Assembly (NCBI GenBank): GCA_023145485.1
Contig: JAGLDT010000077.1
Location: 1 to 13,339, forward strand
Reading direction: 5' to 3'
Source: Cocleimonas sp.
GTDB lineage: Bacteria; Pseudomonadota; Gammaproteobacteria; Thiotrichales; Thiotrichaceae
DNA: 13,339 nucleotides
Positions within the stretch are counted from its first letter, which is position 1. Every line of letters starts with the position of its first letter. Under the pieces are notes generated by a model, which worked only from the letters and a program-made list of their open reading frames with translations, made no database searches and was not told the DNA's origin. Position numbers and translations under genes: made by a program. Of the stretch, positions 1-6,042 are shown one piece after another.

Positions 1-63
1 ACCTATGAGCGTGTTGATCAGCCTCGTGGTGAATTTTTCCATACGGATTGGACAAAAAAATAA
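1..63 (+). CDS. gnd: 6-phosphogluconate dehydrogenase (decarboxylating), C-terminal end only
   Basis: Frame 1 reads through from the window edge to a TAA at 61-63 and gives TYERVDQPRGEFFHTDWTKK. This matches the C-terminal tail of the long-form 6-phosphogluconate dehydrogenases, which typically end in an AHTYERxDxPRGxFFHTxWT-like segment. The enzyme oxidatively decarboxylates 6-phosphogluconate to ribulose-5-phosphate and CO2 with NAD(P)+ in the cytosol. Only 20 codons are visible, so the catalytic part cannot be checked. The stop codon overlaps the next start (TAATG), so gnd and zwf are probably translated in a coupled way. The identification rests on this short but characteristic tail and on the zwf-pgl context. 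Confidence 0.85.
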   Translation, partial: TYERVDQPRGEFFHTDWTKK

Positions 64-1541
64 TGAAACAGCTTTTAGATAATTGCACCTTTGTCATTTT
101 TGGTGCAACAGGTAATTTAGCACGAACCAAGTTAATGCCTGCTCTTTATCATCTGTGCATGGATGACTTGCTCCCTAAAGATATTACTATTTTAGGGGTG
201 GCGCGTAGTATTGCTGATAGGGATGAGTGGCTTACCGAGTTAAGAAGTGATCTTAAAGGTTGTGTCAGAGATGGTTTAGATGAGGCTGTTTTTAAACGTT
301 TTTGTAGCCACTTGGATTGTTTGCGAACAGGACTAAGGACGACTGAAGACTATCAGCAACTCAGTGATTATATTGAGAAGAAAAACTTTTCAAAAAATAT
401 TGCTTTTTATTTTTCACTACCACCCTCTTTATATGCTGCTGTGGTTGCCTCGTTGAGTGGTATTGGTTTATTAAAACAAGAGCAGGGCTGGCGACGTGTC
501 GTGGTGGAGAAGCCCTTTGGTTCTGACTTAGAAACGGCTAAAAATCTGCAACGCCATTTTGAACGCTGTTTAGAAGAGTCGCAAATTTATCGTATTGATC
601 ATTATTTGGGTAAAGAAACGGTGCAGAACGTGCAGGTATTTCGTTTTGCTAATTTACTCTTAGAGCCTTTATGGAATCGTAACTATATTGATCATGTTCA
701 GATTTCTCATGCGGAAACGATTGGTATTGGTTCTCGTAGTGTCTATTACGATGGTATTGGTGCATTGCGGGATATGATTCAAAGTCATTTATTGCAATTA
801 TTATCACTGGTCGCAATGGAACCACCTGTTTCAATGCAGGCAGAAGATTTACGTGATGAGAAAGTGAAACTACTGCGTTCTATTAGTGCCATTCCTAAAG
901 GTTCTGTTTCTAGTCATGCTTTTCGTGCTCAATATGCCGCGGGAGATGTGGATGAAAAGATGGTCAAAGGCTACCTGCAAGAAGAAAATATTCCACAAGA
1001 CAGTGTTTGCGAGACTTACGCTGCCCTAAAGCTCTACATTAATAACTGGCGTTGGCGCGGTGTGCCGTTTTATTTACGCACAGGCAAGCGAATGAAAGAA
1101 AAGCATTCAATGATTGCTATTTGTTTTCGTCAAACGCCTAAGCAATTTTTCCGCACGTCACAGTTAGAGCAATTTAAACCAAACTGGTTATTGATTGGGA
1201 TTCAACCTGATGCATCATTGCGGATGGAGCTTACCGTTAAAAAGCCAGGGTTGGAGATGCAAACAAAAGTGATTAGTTTGGATGCTAGCTTTAATGATGA
1301 TGTTAGTCGTGATGCCTATGAAGGTTTGTTACTGGATGTGATGGAAGGGGATCATAGTCTGTTTCTACGTTCTGATGAGGTTGAAGAGTCATGGAAAATC
1401 ATTGATCCTGTATTGCGTTCATGGGCTTCACAGCAAGATTATATTCGTACTTATGATTCAGGCAGTTGGGGCCCAGAAGAATCATTACGCCTATTTGAAA
1501 AAGAAGGACAGCGTTGGCGGAGTTCTTTAGAGCCTGAGTAA
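63..1541 (+). CDS. zwf: glucose-6-phosphate 1-dehydrogenase
   Basis: Oxidises glucose-6-phosphate to 6-phosphogluconolactone with NAD(P)+, the entry step of the oxidative pentose phosphate and Entner-Doudoroff pathways. The 492-residue product is the usual length (E. coli 491). Visible motifs are the N-terminal nucleotide-binding loop GATGNLA (residues 14-20), EKPFG (149-153), the substrate/active-site signature RIDHYLGKE (177-185), the catalytic-His segment RDMIQSH ending at His242, and the late NNWRWRGVPFYLRTGKR segment. The dinucleotide loop carries Asn18 where most family members have Asp (GxxGDLA). I chose ATG at 63 because it forms a TAATG overlap with the gnd stop and gives the family-typical N terminus. 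An in-frame TTG at 48 would start inside gnd. No clear Shine-Dalgarno is seen, consistent with coupling to gnd. A 50-bp gap separates it from pgl. Confidence 0.97.
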   Translation: MKQLLDNCTFVIFGATGNLARTKLMPALYHLCMDDLLPKDITILGVARSIADRDEWLTELRSDLKGCVRDGLDEAVFKRFCSHLDCLRTGLRTTEDYQQLSDYIEKKNFSKNIAFYFSLPPSLYAAVVASLSGIGLLKQEQGWRRVVVEKPFGSDLETAKNLQRHFERCLEESQIYRIDHYLGKETVQNVQVFRFANLLLEPLWNRNYIDHVQISHAETIGIGSRSVYYDGIGALRDMIQSHLLQLLSLVAMEPPVSMQAEDLRDEKVKLLRSISAIPKGSVSSHAFRAQYAAGDVDEKMVKGYLQEENIPQDSVCETYAALKLYINNWRWRGVPFYLRTGKRMKEKHSMIAICFRQTPKQFFRTSQLEQFKPNWLLIGIQPDASLRMELTVKKPGLEMQTKVISLDASFNDDVSRDAYEGLLLDVMEGDHSLFLRSDEVEESWKIIDPVLRSWASQQDYIRTYDSGSWGPEESLRLFEKEGQRWRSSLEPE

Positions 1542-1579
1542 GCTAATCCTTACGTTTTTGAATAAATAAAATAACAAAC

Positions 1580-1586
1580 GGGGGGG
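1580..1586 (+). promoter_or_regulatory. ribosome binding site of pgl made of seven consecutive G
   Basis: The only purine-rich element ahead of the pgl ATG (1592) is an uninterrupted run of seven G, five bases upstream of the start. It can pair with the CCUCC anti-Shine-Dalgarno only partly, through G-C and G-U pairs. A G7 homopolymer is unusual in such AT-rich flanking DNA and is a type of tract prone to slippage. It decides the pgl start, because no other candidate site precedes an in-frame ATG nearby. Confidence 0.6.
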
Positions 1587-1591
1587 TATTA

Positions 1592-2284
1592 ATGGGAGAA
1601 AATGAGATTAATAATTGGCAAGTAAAACCAACAGCAAATGATGTTGCCTTAGCAGCACGGGATATTATTGTTGATGCAGCAGCACAGGCAATACAAGCGC
1701 GTGGTATTTTTAAGATTGTTTTAGCAGGTGGGACAACACCAAAGCAGATTTATAGTTTGCTGGCTGAAGAAAGTTGTCATTGGGAGCAGTGGCGTATCTA
1801 TTTGGGGGATGAGCGTTGTTTACCTGTGGATGATCCTGAGCGAAATAGTCAAATGATTGAATCTACCTTTCTTGATAAAGTTGACTTTCATCATAAAAAT
1901 ATCCATTTTATACCCGCCGAATTAGGGGCTGTTGAAGCCACTGCAGAATATGAACAAATAGTGCATGCTGCATTACCTTTTGATCTTGTTATGCTAGGGG
2001 TGGGAGAAGATGGGCATACGGCTAGTTTGTTTCCCGAACATCAGCATAATGAAAATGAGTGGGTACATGCCGTTTTCAATGCACCTAAAGCCCCTGCTGA
2101 TCGTGTTTCCATGAGTACTGCATCACTGAGTCAAAACAGAACGTTATTACGTCTTATTACTGGAGCAAGTAAGTATGATGCTGTCAAACAGTGGGGTGAT
2201 GGGAAAGATTTACCGATTGCTAGAATAAGCACTTTAGACAATGAAATTACCTTATTAGATCAATCTGCTACTGGAAAAGCATGA
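1592..2284 (+). CDS. pgl: 6-phosphogluconolactonase
   Basis: Hydrolyses 6-phosphogluconolactone, the Zwf product, to 6-phosphogluconate for Gnd. The 230-residue product has the length and motifs of the DevB/Pgl type (glucosamine-6-phosphate isomerase-like fold), not of the beta-propeller E. coli lactonase. Motifs seen are the phosphate-binding GGTTP (46-50), GDERC (72-76, family GDERxVP) and GEDGHTASLFP (138-148), which contains the catalytic region. The ATG at 1592 follows an unusual G7 tract. The stop overlaps the pgi start as ATGA (2281-2284), so pgi translation is probably coupled to pgl. Its place between zwf and pgi is the classic arrangement. No truncation or missing motif was noted. 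Confidence 0.96.
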   Translation: MGENEINNWQVKPTANDVALAARDIIVDAAAQAIQARGIFKIVLAGGTTPKQIYSLLAEESCHWEQWRIYLGDERCLPVDDPERNSQMIESTFLDKVDFHHKNIHFIPAELGAVEATAEYEQIVHAALPFDLVMLGVGEDGHTASLFPEHQHNENEWVHAVFNAPKAPADRVSMSTASLSQNRTLLRLITGASKYDAVKQWGDGKDLPIARISTLDNEITLLDQSATGKA

Positions 2285-3951
2285 ATAAGCAAAAAAATAA
2301 ACCGTTCACTCAGCTTCCTTCTCATGCCAAGTTACTACAACATTTTGAAAAAATAAAAAAACTGCATATGCGGCGATTATTTAGTGTCGATCCGCATCGT
2401 TTTGATAATTTTTCATTACAACAAGGTGATTTATTACTGGATTATTCTAAAAACCGTGTCACCAAAGAAACAATCTCTCTTCTTTGTGATTTAGCAAGAG
2501 AAGCCAATCTTGAGCAATGGCGTGAACACATGTTTAGCGGTGAAAAAATAAATAATACAGAGAATAGGGCGGTACTGCATACCGCATTACGAAACTGTAC
2601 CGATAAGCCTGTTTATGTTGATGGCAAGGATGTCATGCCAAAGATAGGAGCAGTTATTGATAAAATGCAGGCTTTTTCAGAAAAAATACAATCAGGTGAA
2701 TGGAAAGGGTTTACGGGAAAGTCAATAACGGATGTGGTGAATATCGGGATTGGTGGCTCTGATTTAGGCCCGCGTATGGTGTATGAAGCGTTAAAGCCTT
2801 ATCACTATAAAAACTTGCTCTTGCATTATGTTTCCAATGTAGACGGTGCGCATATTCAATGTGTGCTTGAGCGACTCAACCCAGAGACTACGTTATTCAT
2901 TATTGCCTCAAAAAGCTTTACGACCCAAGAAACACTTAGCAATGCACATGTGGCACGAAATTGGTTATTAGACCATATGGGGCAGAATCAAAAAGCTACA
3001 GGTAAACATTTTGTGGCTGTTTCCACTAATGCCAAGCTGGTTAAGGCTTTTGGTATTGATCTACATAATATGTTTGAATTTTGGGACTGGGTTGGTGGCC
3101 GTTACTCCTTATGGTCTGCGATTGGTTTATCCATTGTAGTTGCTGTTGGTGTCGATAATTTCAATAAATTGCTGTTGGGTGCATTGGAAATGGATGAGCA
3201 TTTTCAAGAAGCGCCGTTTGAGCAAAATATGCCAGTGATTATGGCATTACTGGGTATTTGGTATAATAATTTTTTCCATGCTGAATCCTACGGCATCTTA
3301 CCCTATGATGATTTCTTGCGGAGCTTACCGCAATATCTGGAACAAGCGGATATGGAAAGCAATGGCAAATCAGTTGATCGTTATGGCAATAAAGTCAATT
3401 ATGCAACAGGGCCTATTATCTGGGGAACATCAGGTATTAATGGGCAACATGCGTTTTATCAGTCCTTGCATCAAGGGACAAAAATGGTTCCTGCTGATTT
3501 TATTGTTTCAATGCAAACCCACACCGTGTTTCAAGAACAGCACGACATTATGATTTCTAATGTATTCGCACAGACAGAAGCCTTAATGCGGGGTCGAAAT
3601 CTTGAAGAAACGAAGGCTAATTTGCTCTCAACAGGTCGTGTCTTGAGTGGGGGAGATGCCAGTATTCCGCATATGGTGTTTGAGGGTAATCATCCGAGTA
3701 ATACTATTTTAATTAAAAAATTATCACCGCACTCGCTCGGTATGTTGTTAGCTTTATATGAGCACAAAATTTTTGTACAAGGCATTATCTGGAATTTAAA
3801 TTCATTTGATCAATGGGGGGTTGAATTAGGAAAGCAACTTGCCAAACGTATTTTGGATGATATTCACCAACCGTTTGAAACCACGTCACATGACTCATCA
3901 ACTAATGCTTTGATTAATTATTATCATCGTACCGTGGGTCGAAGAGCCTAG
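2281..3951 (+). CDS. pgi: glucose-6-phosphate isomerase, first copy
   Basis: Interconverts fructose-6-phosphate and glucose-6-phosphate. The 556-residue product is close to the E. coli enzyme (549). It shows the sugar-phosphate loop GIGGSDLG around Gly158-Asp161, family signature 1 (DWVGGRYSLWSAIG), the catalytic-base segment ADMESNGKS with Glu359, INGQHAF with His390, and signature 2 ending SFDQWGVELGKQ with Lys518. These three correspond to E. coli Glu355, His386 and Lys514 with a constant offset of four. The ATG overlaps the pgl stop (ATGA), with a weak GGA eight bases upstream. Being last in the gnd-zwf-pgl set, it would feed fructose-6-P into the oxidative branch. A close paralogue lies 408 bp downstream (4360-6039). 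Both look fully functional. Confidence 0.97.
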   Translation: MNKQKNKPFTQLPSHAKLLQHFEKIKKLHMRRLFSVDPHRFDNFSLQQGDLLLDYSKNRVTKETISLLCDLAREANLEQWREHMFSGEKINNTENRAVLHTALRNCTDKPVYVDGKDVMPKIGAVIDKMQAFSEKIQSGEWKGFTGKSITDVVNIGIGGSDLGPRMVYEALKPYHYKNLLLHYVSNVDGAHIQCVLERLNPETTLFIIASKSFTTQETLSNAHVARNWLLDHMGQNQKATGKHFVAVSTNAKLVKAFGIDLHNMFEFWDWVGGRYSLWSAIGLSIVVAVGVDNFNKLLLGALEMDEHFQEAPFEQNMPVIMALLGIWYNNFFHAESYGILPYDDFLRSLPQYLEQADMESNGKSVDRYGNKVNYATGPIIWGTSGINGQHAFYQSLHQGTKMVPADFIVSMQTHTVFQEQHDIMISNVFAQTEALMRGRNLEETKANLLSTGRVLSGGDASIPHMVFEGNHPSNTILIKKLSPHSLGMLLALYEHKIFVQGIIWNLNSFDQWGVELGKQLAKRILDDIHQPFETTSHDSSTNALINYYHRTVGRRA

Positions 3952-3959
3952 TAATTAAC

Positions 3960-4025
3960 CAAAATAACGTCGATAAAATGCTAATGTAATTAGTTGTTTT
4001 AATTAGGAAATATAGAGTTATTTTG
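3960..4025. repeat. nested inverted repeat after first pgi
   Basis: CAAAATAAC (3960-3968) is the exact reverse complement of GTTATTTTG (4017-4025). Inside this pair, CTAAT (3981-3985) can pair with ATTAG (either 3989-3993 or 4002-4006), and TAATTAG occurs twice 13 bp apart (3987-3993 and 4000-4006). The arms are almost all A/T, so any RNA hairpin would be weak and there is no GC stem with a U tract typical of an intrinsic terminator. It could be a weak 3' end structure or a protein-binding palindrome, or chance in AT-rich DNA. Confidence 0.3.
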
Positions 4026-4051
4026 TCGCCTTTAATTTAAACAGAAAAGTG

Positions 4052-4073
4052 CTTGATTTTGATAATAATCAAG
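4052..4073. repeat. inverted repeat, 7-bp arms, 8-bp spacer
   Basis: CTTGATT (4052-4058) and AATCAAG (4067-4073) are perfect reverse complements around an 8-base spacer. No T tract follows, so a terminator is unlikely. The symmetry and size would suit a dimeric regulator binding site, but there is no independent support. Confidence 0.3.
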
Positions 4074-4122
4074 GTTAATTTAGAGTAACTAATTTACAAT
4101 AAACTTTCTTTTTTATGGTTAT

Positions 4123-4234
4123 TTAGGGGTGAAAGGACGTTCCTAACATGACTTTTTTTGAAAAGATAATAAAAAATATACAGTGTGTCGCAATAAATTT
4201 AAGTTGTGAGGTTTGTGGCACCTTAGGAGTGAAA
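4123..4234 (+). repeat. 12-bp direct repeat pair exactly 100 bp apart
   Basis: TTAGGGGTGAAA (4123-4134) and TTAGGAGTGAAA (4223-4234) match at 11 of 12 positions with start points exactly 100 bp apart. The first copy ends at the AGGA that could act as ribosome binding site of the small ORF at 4148. The second lies near that ORF's 3' end, in frame as codons ending GVK. They may be regulator sites or coincidence. The G-rich core stands out in an AT-rich region. Confidence 0.3.
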
Positions 4235-4240
4235 ATTTAA
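4148..4240 (+). CDS. possible 30-codon small ORF, cysteine-containing peptide
   Basis: An ATG at 4148 opens a frame of 30 codons ending with TAA at 4238-4240. The predicted peptide begins MTFFEKIIKNIQC and ends SCEVCGTLGVKI. It has three cysteines (13, 20, 23), the last two in a CxxC spacing followed by Gly. An AGGA at 4134-4137 lies ten bases upstream as a possible Shine-Dalgarno. I recognise no family. In AT-rich non-coding DNA an open frame of this size is expected fairly often by chance, so it is reported only as a candidate leader peptide or small protein. Confidence 0.2.
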   Translation: MTFFEKIIKNIQCVAINLSCEVCGTLGVKI

Positions 4241-4285
4241 TAGCTTCCCACCCTTTAGAGGTTATTAAACTTTCATTCGCTAGTA

Positions 4286-4313
4286 TTGCATCATCAATGT
4301 GCCGATAAATAAT
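4286..4313 (+). promoter_or_regulatory. weak sigma70-like promoter candidate upstream of second pgi
   Basis: TTGCAT (4286-4291) and AATAAT (4308-4313) are separated by 16 bp and match the -35 (TTGACA) box at only three positions and the -10 (TATAAT) box at five. A second -10-like hexamer, GATAAT, lies at 4325-4330 but lacks a fitting -35. AT-rich DNA gives many such matches. The argument for a promoter here is mainly positional: a long gap, no coupling to the upstream gene, and a new gene set starting at 4360. Confidence 0.22.
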
Positions 4314-4329
4314 AATTGTTTGTCGATAA
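4303..4329 (+). repeat. CGATAA direct repeats 21 bp apart upstream of second pgi
   Basis: CGATAA occurs at 4303-4308 and 4324-4329, spaced 21 bp or about two helical turns, just upstream of the pgi2 start. A further copy within GTCGATAA lies at 3969-3976, at the far end of the gap, and the 8-mer GTCGATAA is shared with 4322-4329. In-phase direct repeats can be half-sites of an activator or repressor. The motif is short and partly explained by base composition. Confidence 0.2.
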
Positions 4330-4359
4330 TACTTACCACCATAAAATAAAATAAATACA

Positions 4360-6039
4360 ATGAATAAAAAAAATGAGCCTTTTACTCAGCTTCCAGCTTA
4401 TGGGAAGTTGAAAGATCATTATGTTCGAGTGAAGAACTTGCATATGCGTCGCTTATTTAGTGTTGATCCAAATCGCTTTAAGAAATTCTCTGTGAAGCAT
4501 AATGGTCTATTGCTAGATTACTCCAAAAACCGTATCACGACTGAAACTATTCCTCTACTGTGTGATCTTGCTCGTGAAGCAAATCTTGAACAATGGCGTG
4601 AACGCATGTTTCGCGGTGATAAAATTAATAATACTGAGAATAGGGCGGTGTTGCATACCGCTTTGCGTAATTGCTCTGATAAGCCTGTCTATGTGCGTAA
4701 TAAAGATATTATGCCTGAGATTCGGAGTGTCATTGATAAAATGCAATATTTCTCAGAGAAGATACGGACTGGTGAGTGGAAGGGCCATACGGGAAAACGA
4801 ATTACCAGCATTATTAATATTGGCATTGGTGGCTCTGATCTAGGACCTAAGATGGTGTATCAGGCATTAAGACCTTATCATCATAAAAAATTAAGAGTGT
4901 ATTTTGTATCAAACGTGGATGGCGTTCATATCGATGAAATACTGGAGCCATTAAACCCTGAGACAACACTGGTTATTATTTCATCCAAAACATTTACCAC
5001 CCAAGAAACGCTAAGCAATGCTTATGTTGCTCGTGAGTGGTTATTACAACGTCTAAACGATGAAAAAGCCATTGCAAAACATTTTGTTGCAGTCTCCACT
5101 AATAAAAAAGCGGTGCAAGCATTTGGTATTGATTCTCAGAATATGTTTGAGTTTTGGGATTGGGTTGGCGGTCGTTATTCTTTGTGGTCAGCGATCGGTT
5201 TATCGATTGTTATTGCCGTGGGTTCCGATAACTTCAATAAGTTATTGCTTGGCGCTAATGAAATGGATGAGCATTTTCAAGAAGCCCCCTTTGAACAAAA
5301 TATGCCCGTTATTATGGCGTTATTAGGTATTTGGTATAATAATTTCTTTAAAACTGAATCCCACGGTATTTTTCCTTACGATGATTATCTGCGTAGCTTG
5401 CCCATGTATTTAGAACAGGCGGATATGGAGAGCAATGGTAAATCAGTGGATCGTAACGGACGTAAAGTAGATTATCCAACAGGGCCGATTATTTGGGGAA
5501 CATCAGGTATTAATGGGCAACATGCTTTTTACCAGTCTTTGCATCAAGGCACTAAAATGATTCCTGCTGATTTCATTATTTCATTGAAAACCCATAGTCA
5601 TTATCAGGAACAACATAATATTTTATTTTCTAATGCATTAGCACAGACAGAAGCCTTAATGCGTGGGCGTAATATTGATGAAACGTATGCAGATATTCAG
5701 GCGAGTAAACATCGTCCTGTCACGGGTATTTCTAAACGTATTAACCATATGGTGTTTGAAGGTAATAACCCAACGAATACCTTACTGATTGATAAATTAT
5801 CGCCACGAACATTAGGCAGTTTATTAGCGCTGTATGAGCATAAAATTTTTGTACAAGGTGTGATTTGGAATCTGAATTCATTTGATCAGTGGGGTGTTGA
5901 ATTAGGCAAACAACTTGCCAAGCAGATTTTGAATGATATTCACCAGCCCTATGGAACAAGATCACATGATGCTTCTACTAATGCCTTAGTTAATTATTAC
6001 CGTGACACCATTACGGAAAATTCGGCGATTCGAGCGTAA
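4360..6039 (+). CDS. pgi: glucose-6-phosphate isomerase, second copy
   Basis: A 559-residue isomerase of fructose-6-P and glucose-6-P, about 75% identical by hand count to the first copy and aligning along its full length. Catalytic equivalents are all present: Glu357 in ADMESNGKS, His388 in INGQHAF and Lys517 in GVELGKQ, plus the GIGGSDLG loop and both family signatures. The copies differ most at the N terminus, around residues 226-236, and in the 430-450 segment, where this copy has a basic stretch (SKHRPVTGISKR). Unlike the first copy it opens a new unit after a 408-bp gap, and its start has only A/T-rich sequence upstream with no Shine-Dalgarno. Glk follows after three bases, so here it sits with glycogen genes. 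It may serve the fructose-6-P to glucose-6-P flow for storage, but this is inference. Confidence 0.96.
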   Translation: MNKKNEPFTQLPAYGKLKDHYVRVKNLHMRRLFSVDPNRFKKFSVKHNGLLLDYSKNRITTETIPLLCDLAREANLEQWRERMFRGDKINNTENRAVLHTALRNCSDKPVYVRNKDIMPEIRSVIDKMQYFSEKIRTGEWKGHTGKRITSIINIGIGGSDLGPKMVYQALRPYHHKKLRVYFVSNVDGVHIDEILEPLNPETTLVIISSKTFTTQETLSNAYVAREWLLQRLNDEKAIAKHFVAVSTNKKAVQAFGIDSQNMFEFWDWVGGRYSLWSAIGLSIVIAVGSDNFNKLLLGANEMDEHFQEAPFEQNMPVIMALLGIWYNNFFKTESHGIFPYDDYLRSLPMYLEQADMESNGKSVDRNGRKVDYPTGPIIWGTSGINGQHAFYQSLHQGTKMIPADFIISLKTHSHYQEQHNILFSNALAQTEALMRGRNIDETYADIQASKHRPVTGISKRINHMVFEGNNPTNTLLIDKLSPRTLGSLLALYEHKIFVQGVIWNLNSFDQWGVELGKQLAKQILNDIHQPYGTRSHDASTNALVNYYRDTITENSAIRA

Positions 6040-6042
6040 GTA

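Larger units (their letters stand above)
3952..4359. other. 408-bp AT-rich intergenic region between the two pgi genes
   Basis: This is the only long non-coding gap in an otherwise tightly packed window. It contains a nested AT-rich inverted repeat just after the first pgi, a 7-bp-arm hairpin, a 12-bp element repeated 100 bp apart, CGATAA repeats, weak promoter-like boxes, and one possible 30-codon ORF; the main ones are listed separately. I see no tRNA, no known riboswitch class, no transposase remnant and no GC-rich terminator followed by a T tract. The most likely role is the end of the first operon plus the control region of the second. Confidence 0.6.

Noticed and set aside
48..62. TTG start for zwf five codons upstream
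   Set aside because: It lies inside gnd, has no ribosome binding site, and the ATG at 63 forms a TAATG junction with family-typical N terminus.
4052..4073. Intrinsic terminator of the first pgi operon
   Set aside because: The stem is short and AT-rich, and the sequence after it (GGTTAATTT) has no uninterrupted T tract. Kept only as an inverted repeat.
4216..4230. TGGCAC resembling the -24 half of a sigma54 promoter
   Set aside because: The required GC at -12 (TTGC) is missing; the bases there read GAGT.
3952..4359. Decayed insertion sequence between the pgi copies
   Set aside because: No transposase-like reading frame, no matching terminal inverted repeats at the edges and no target-site duplication were found.
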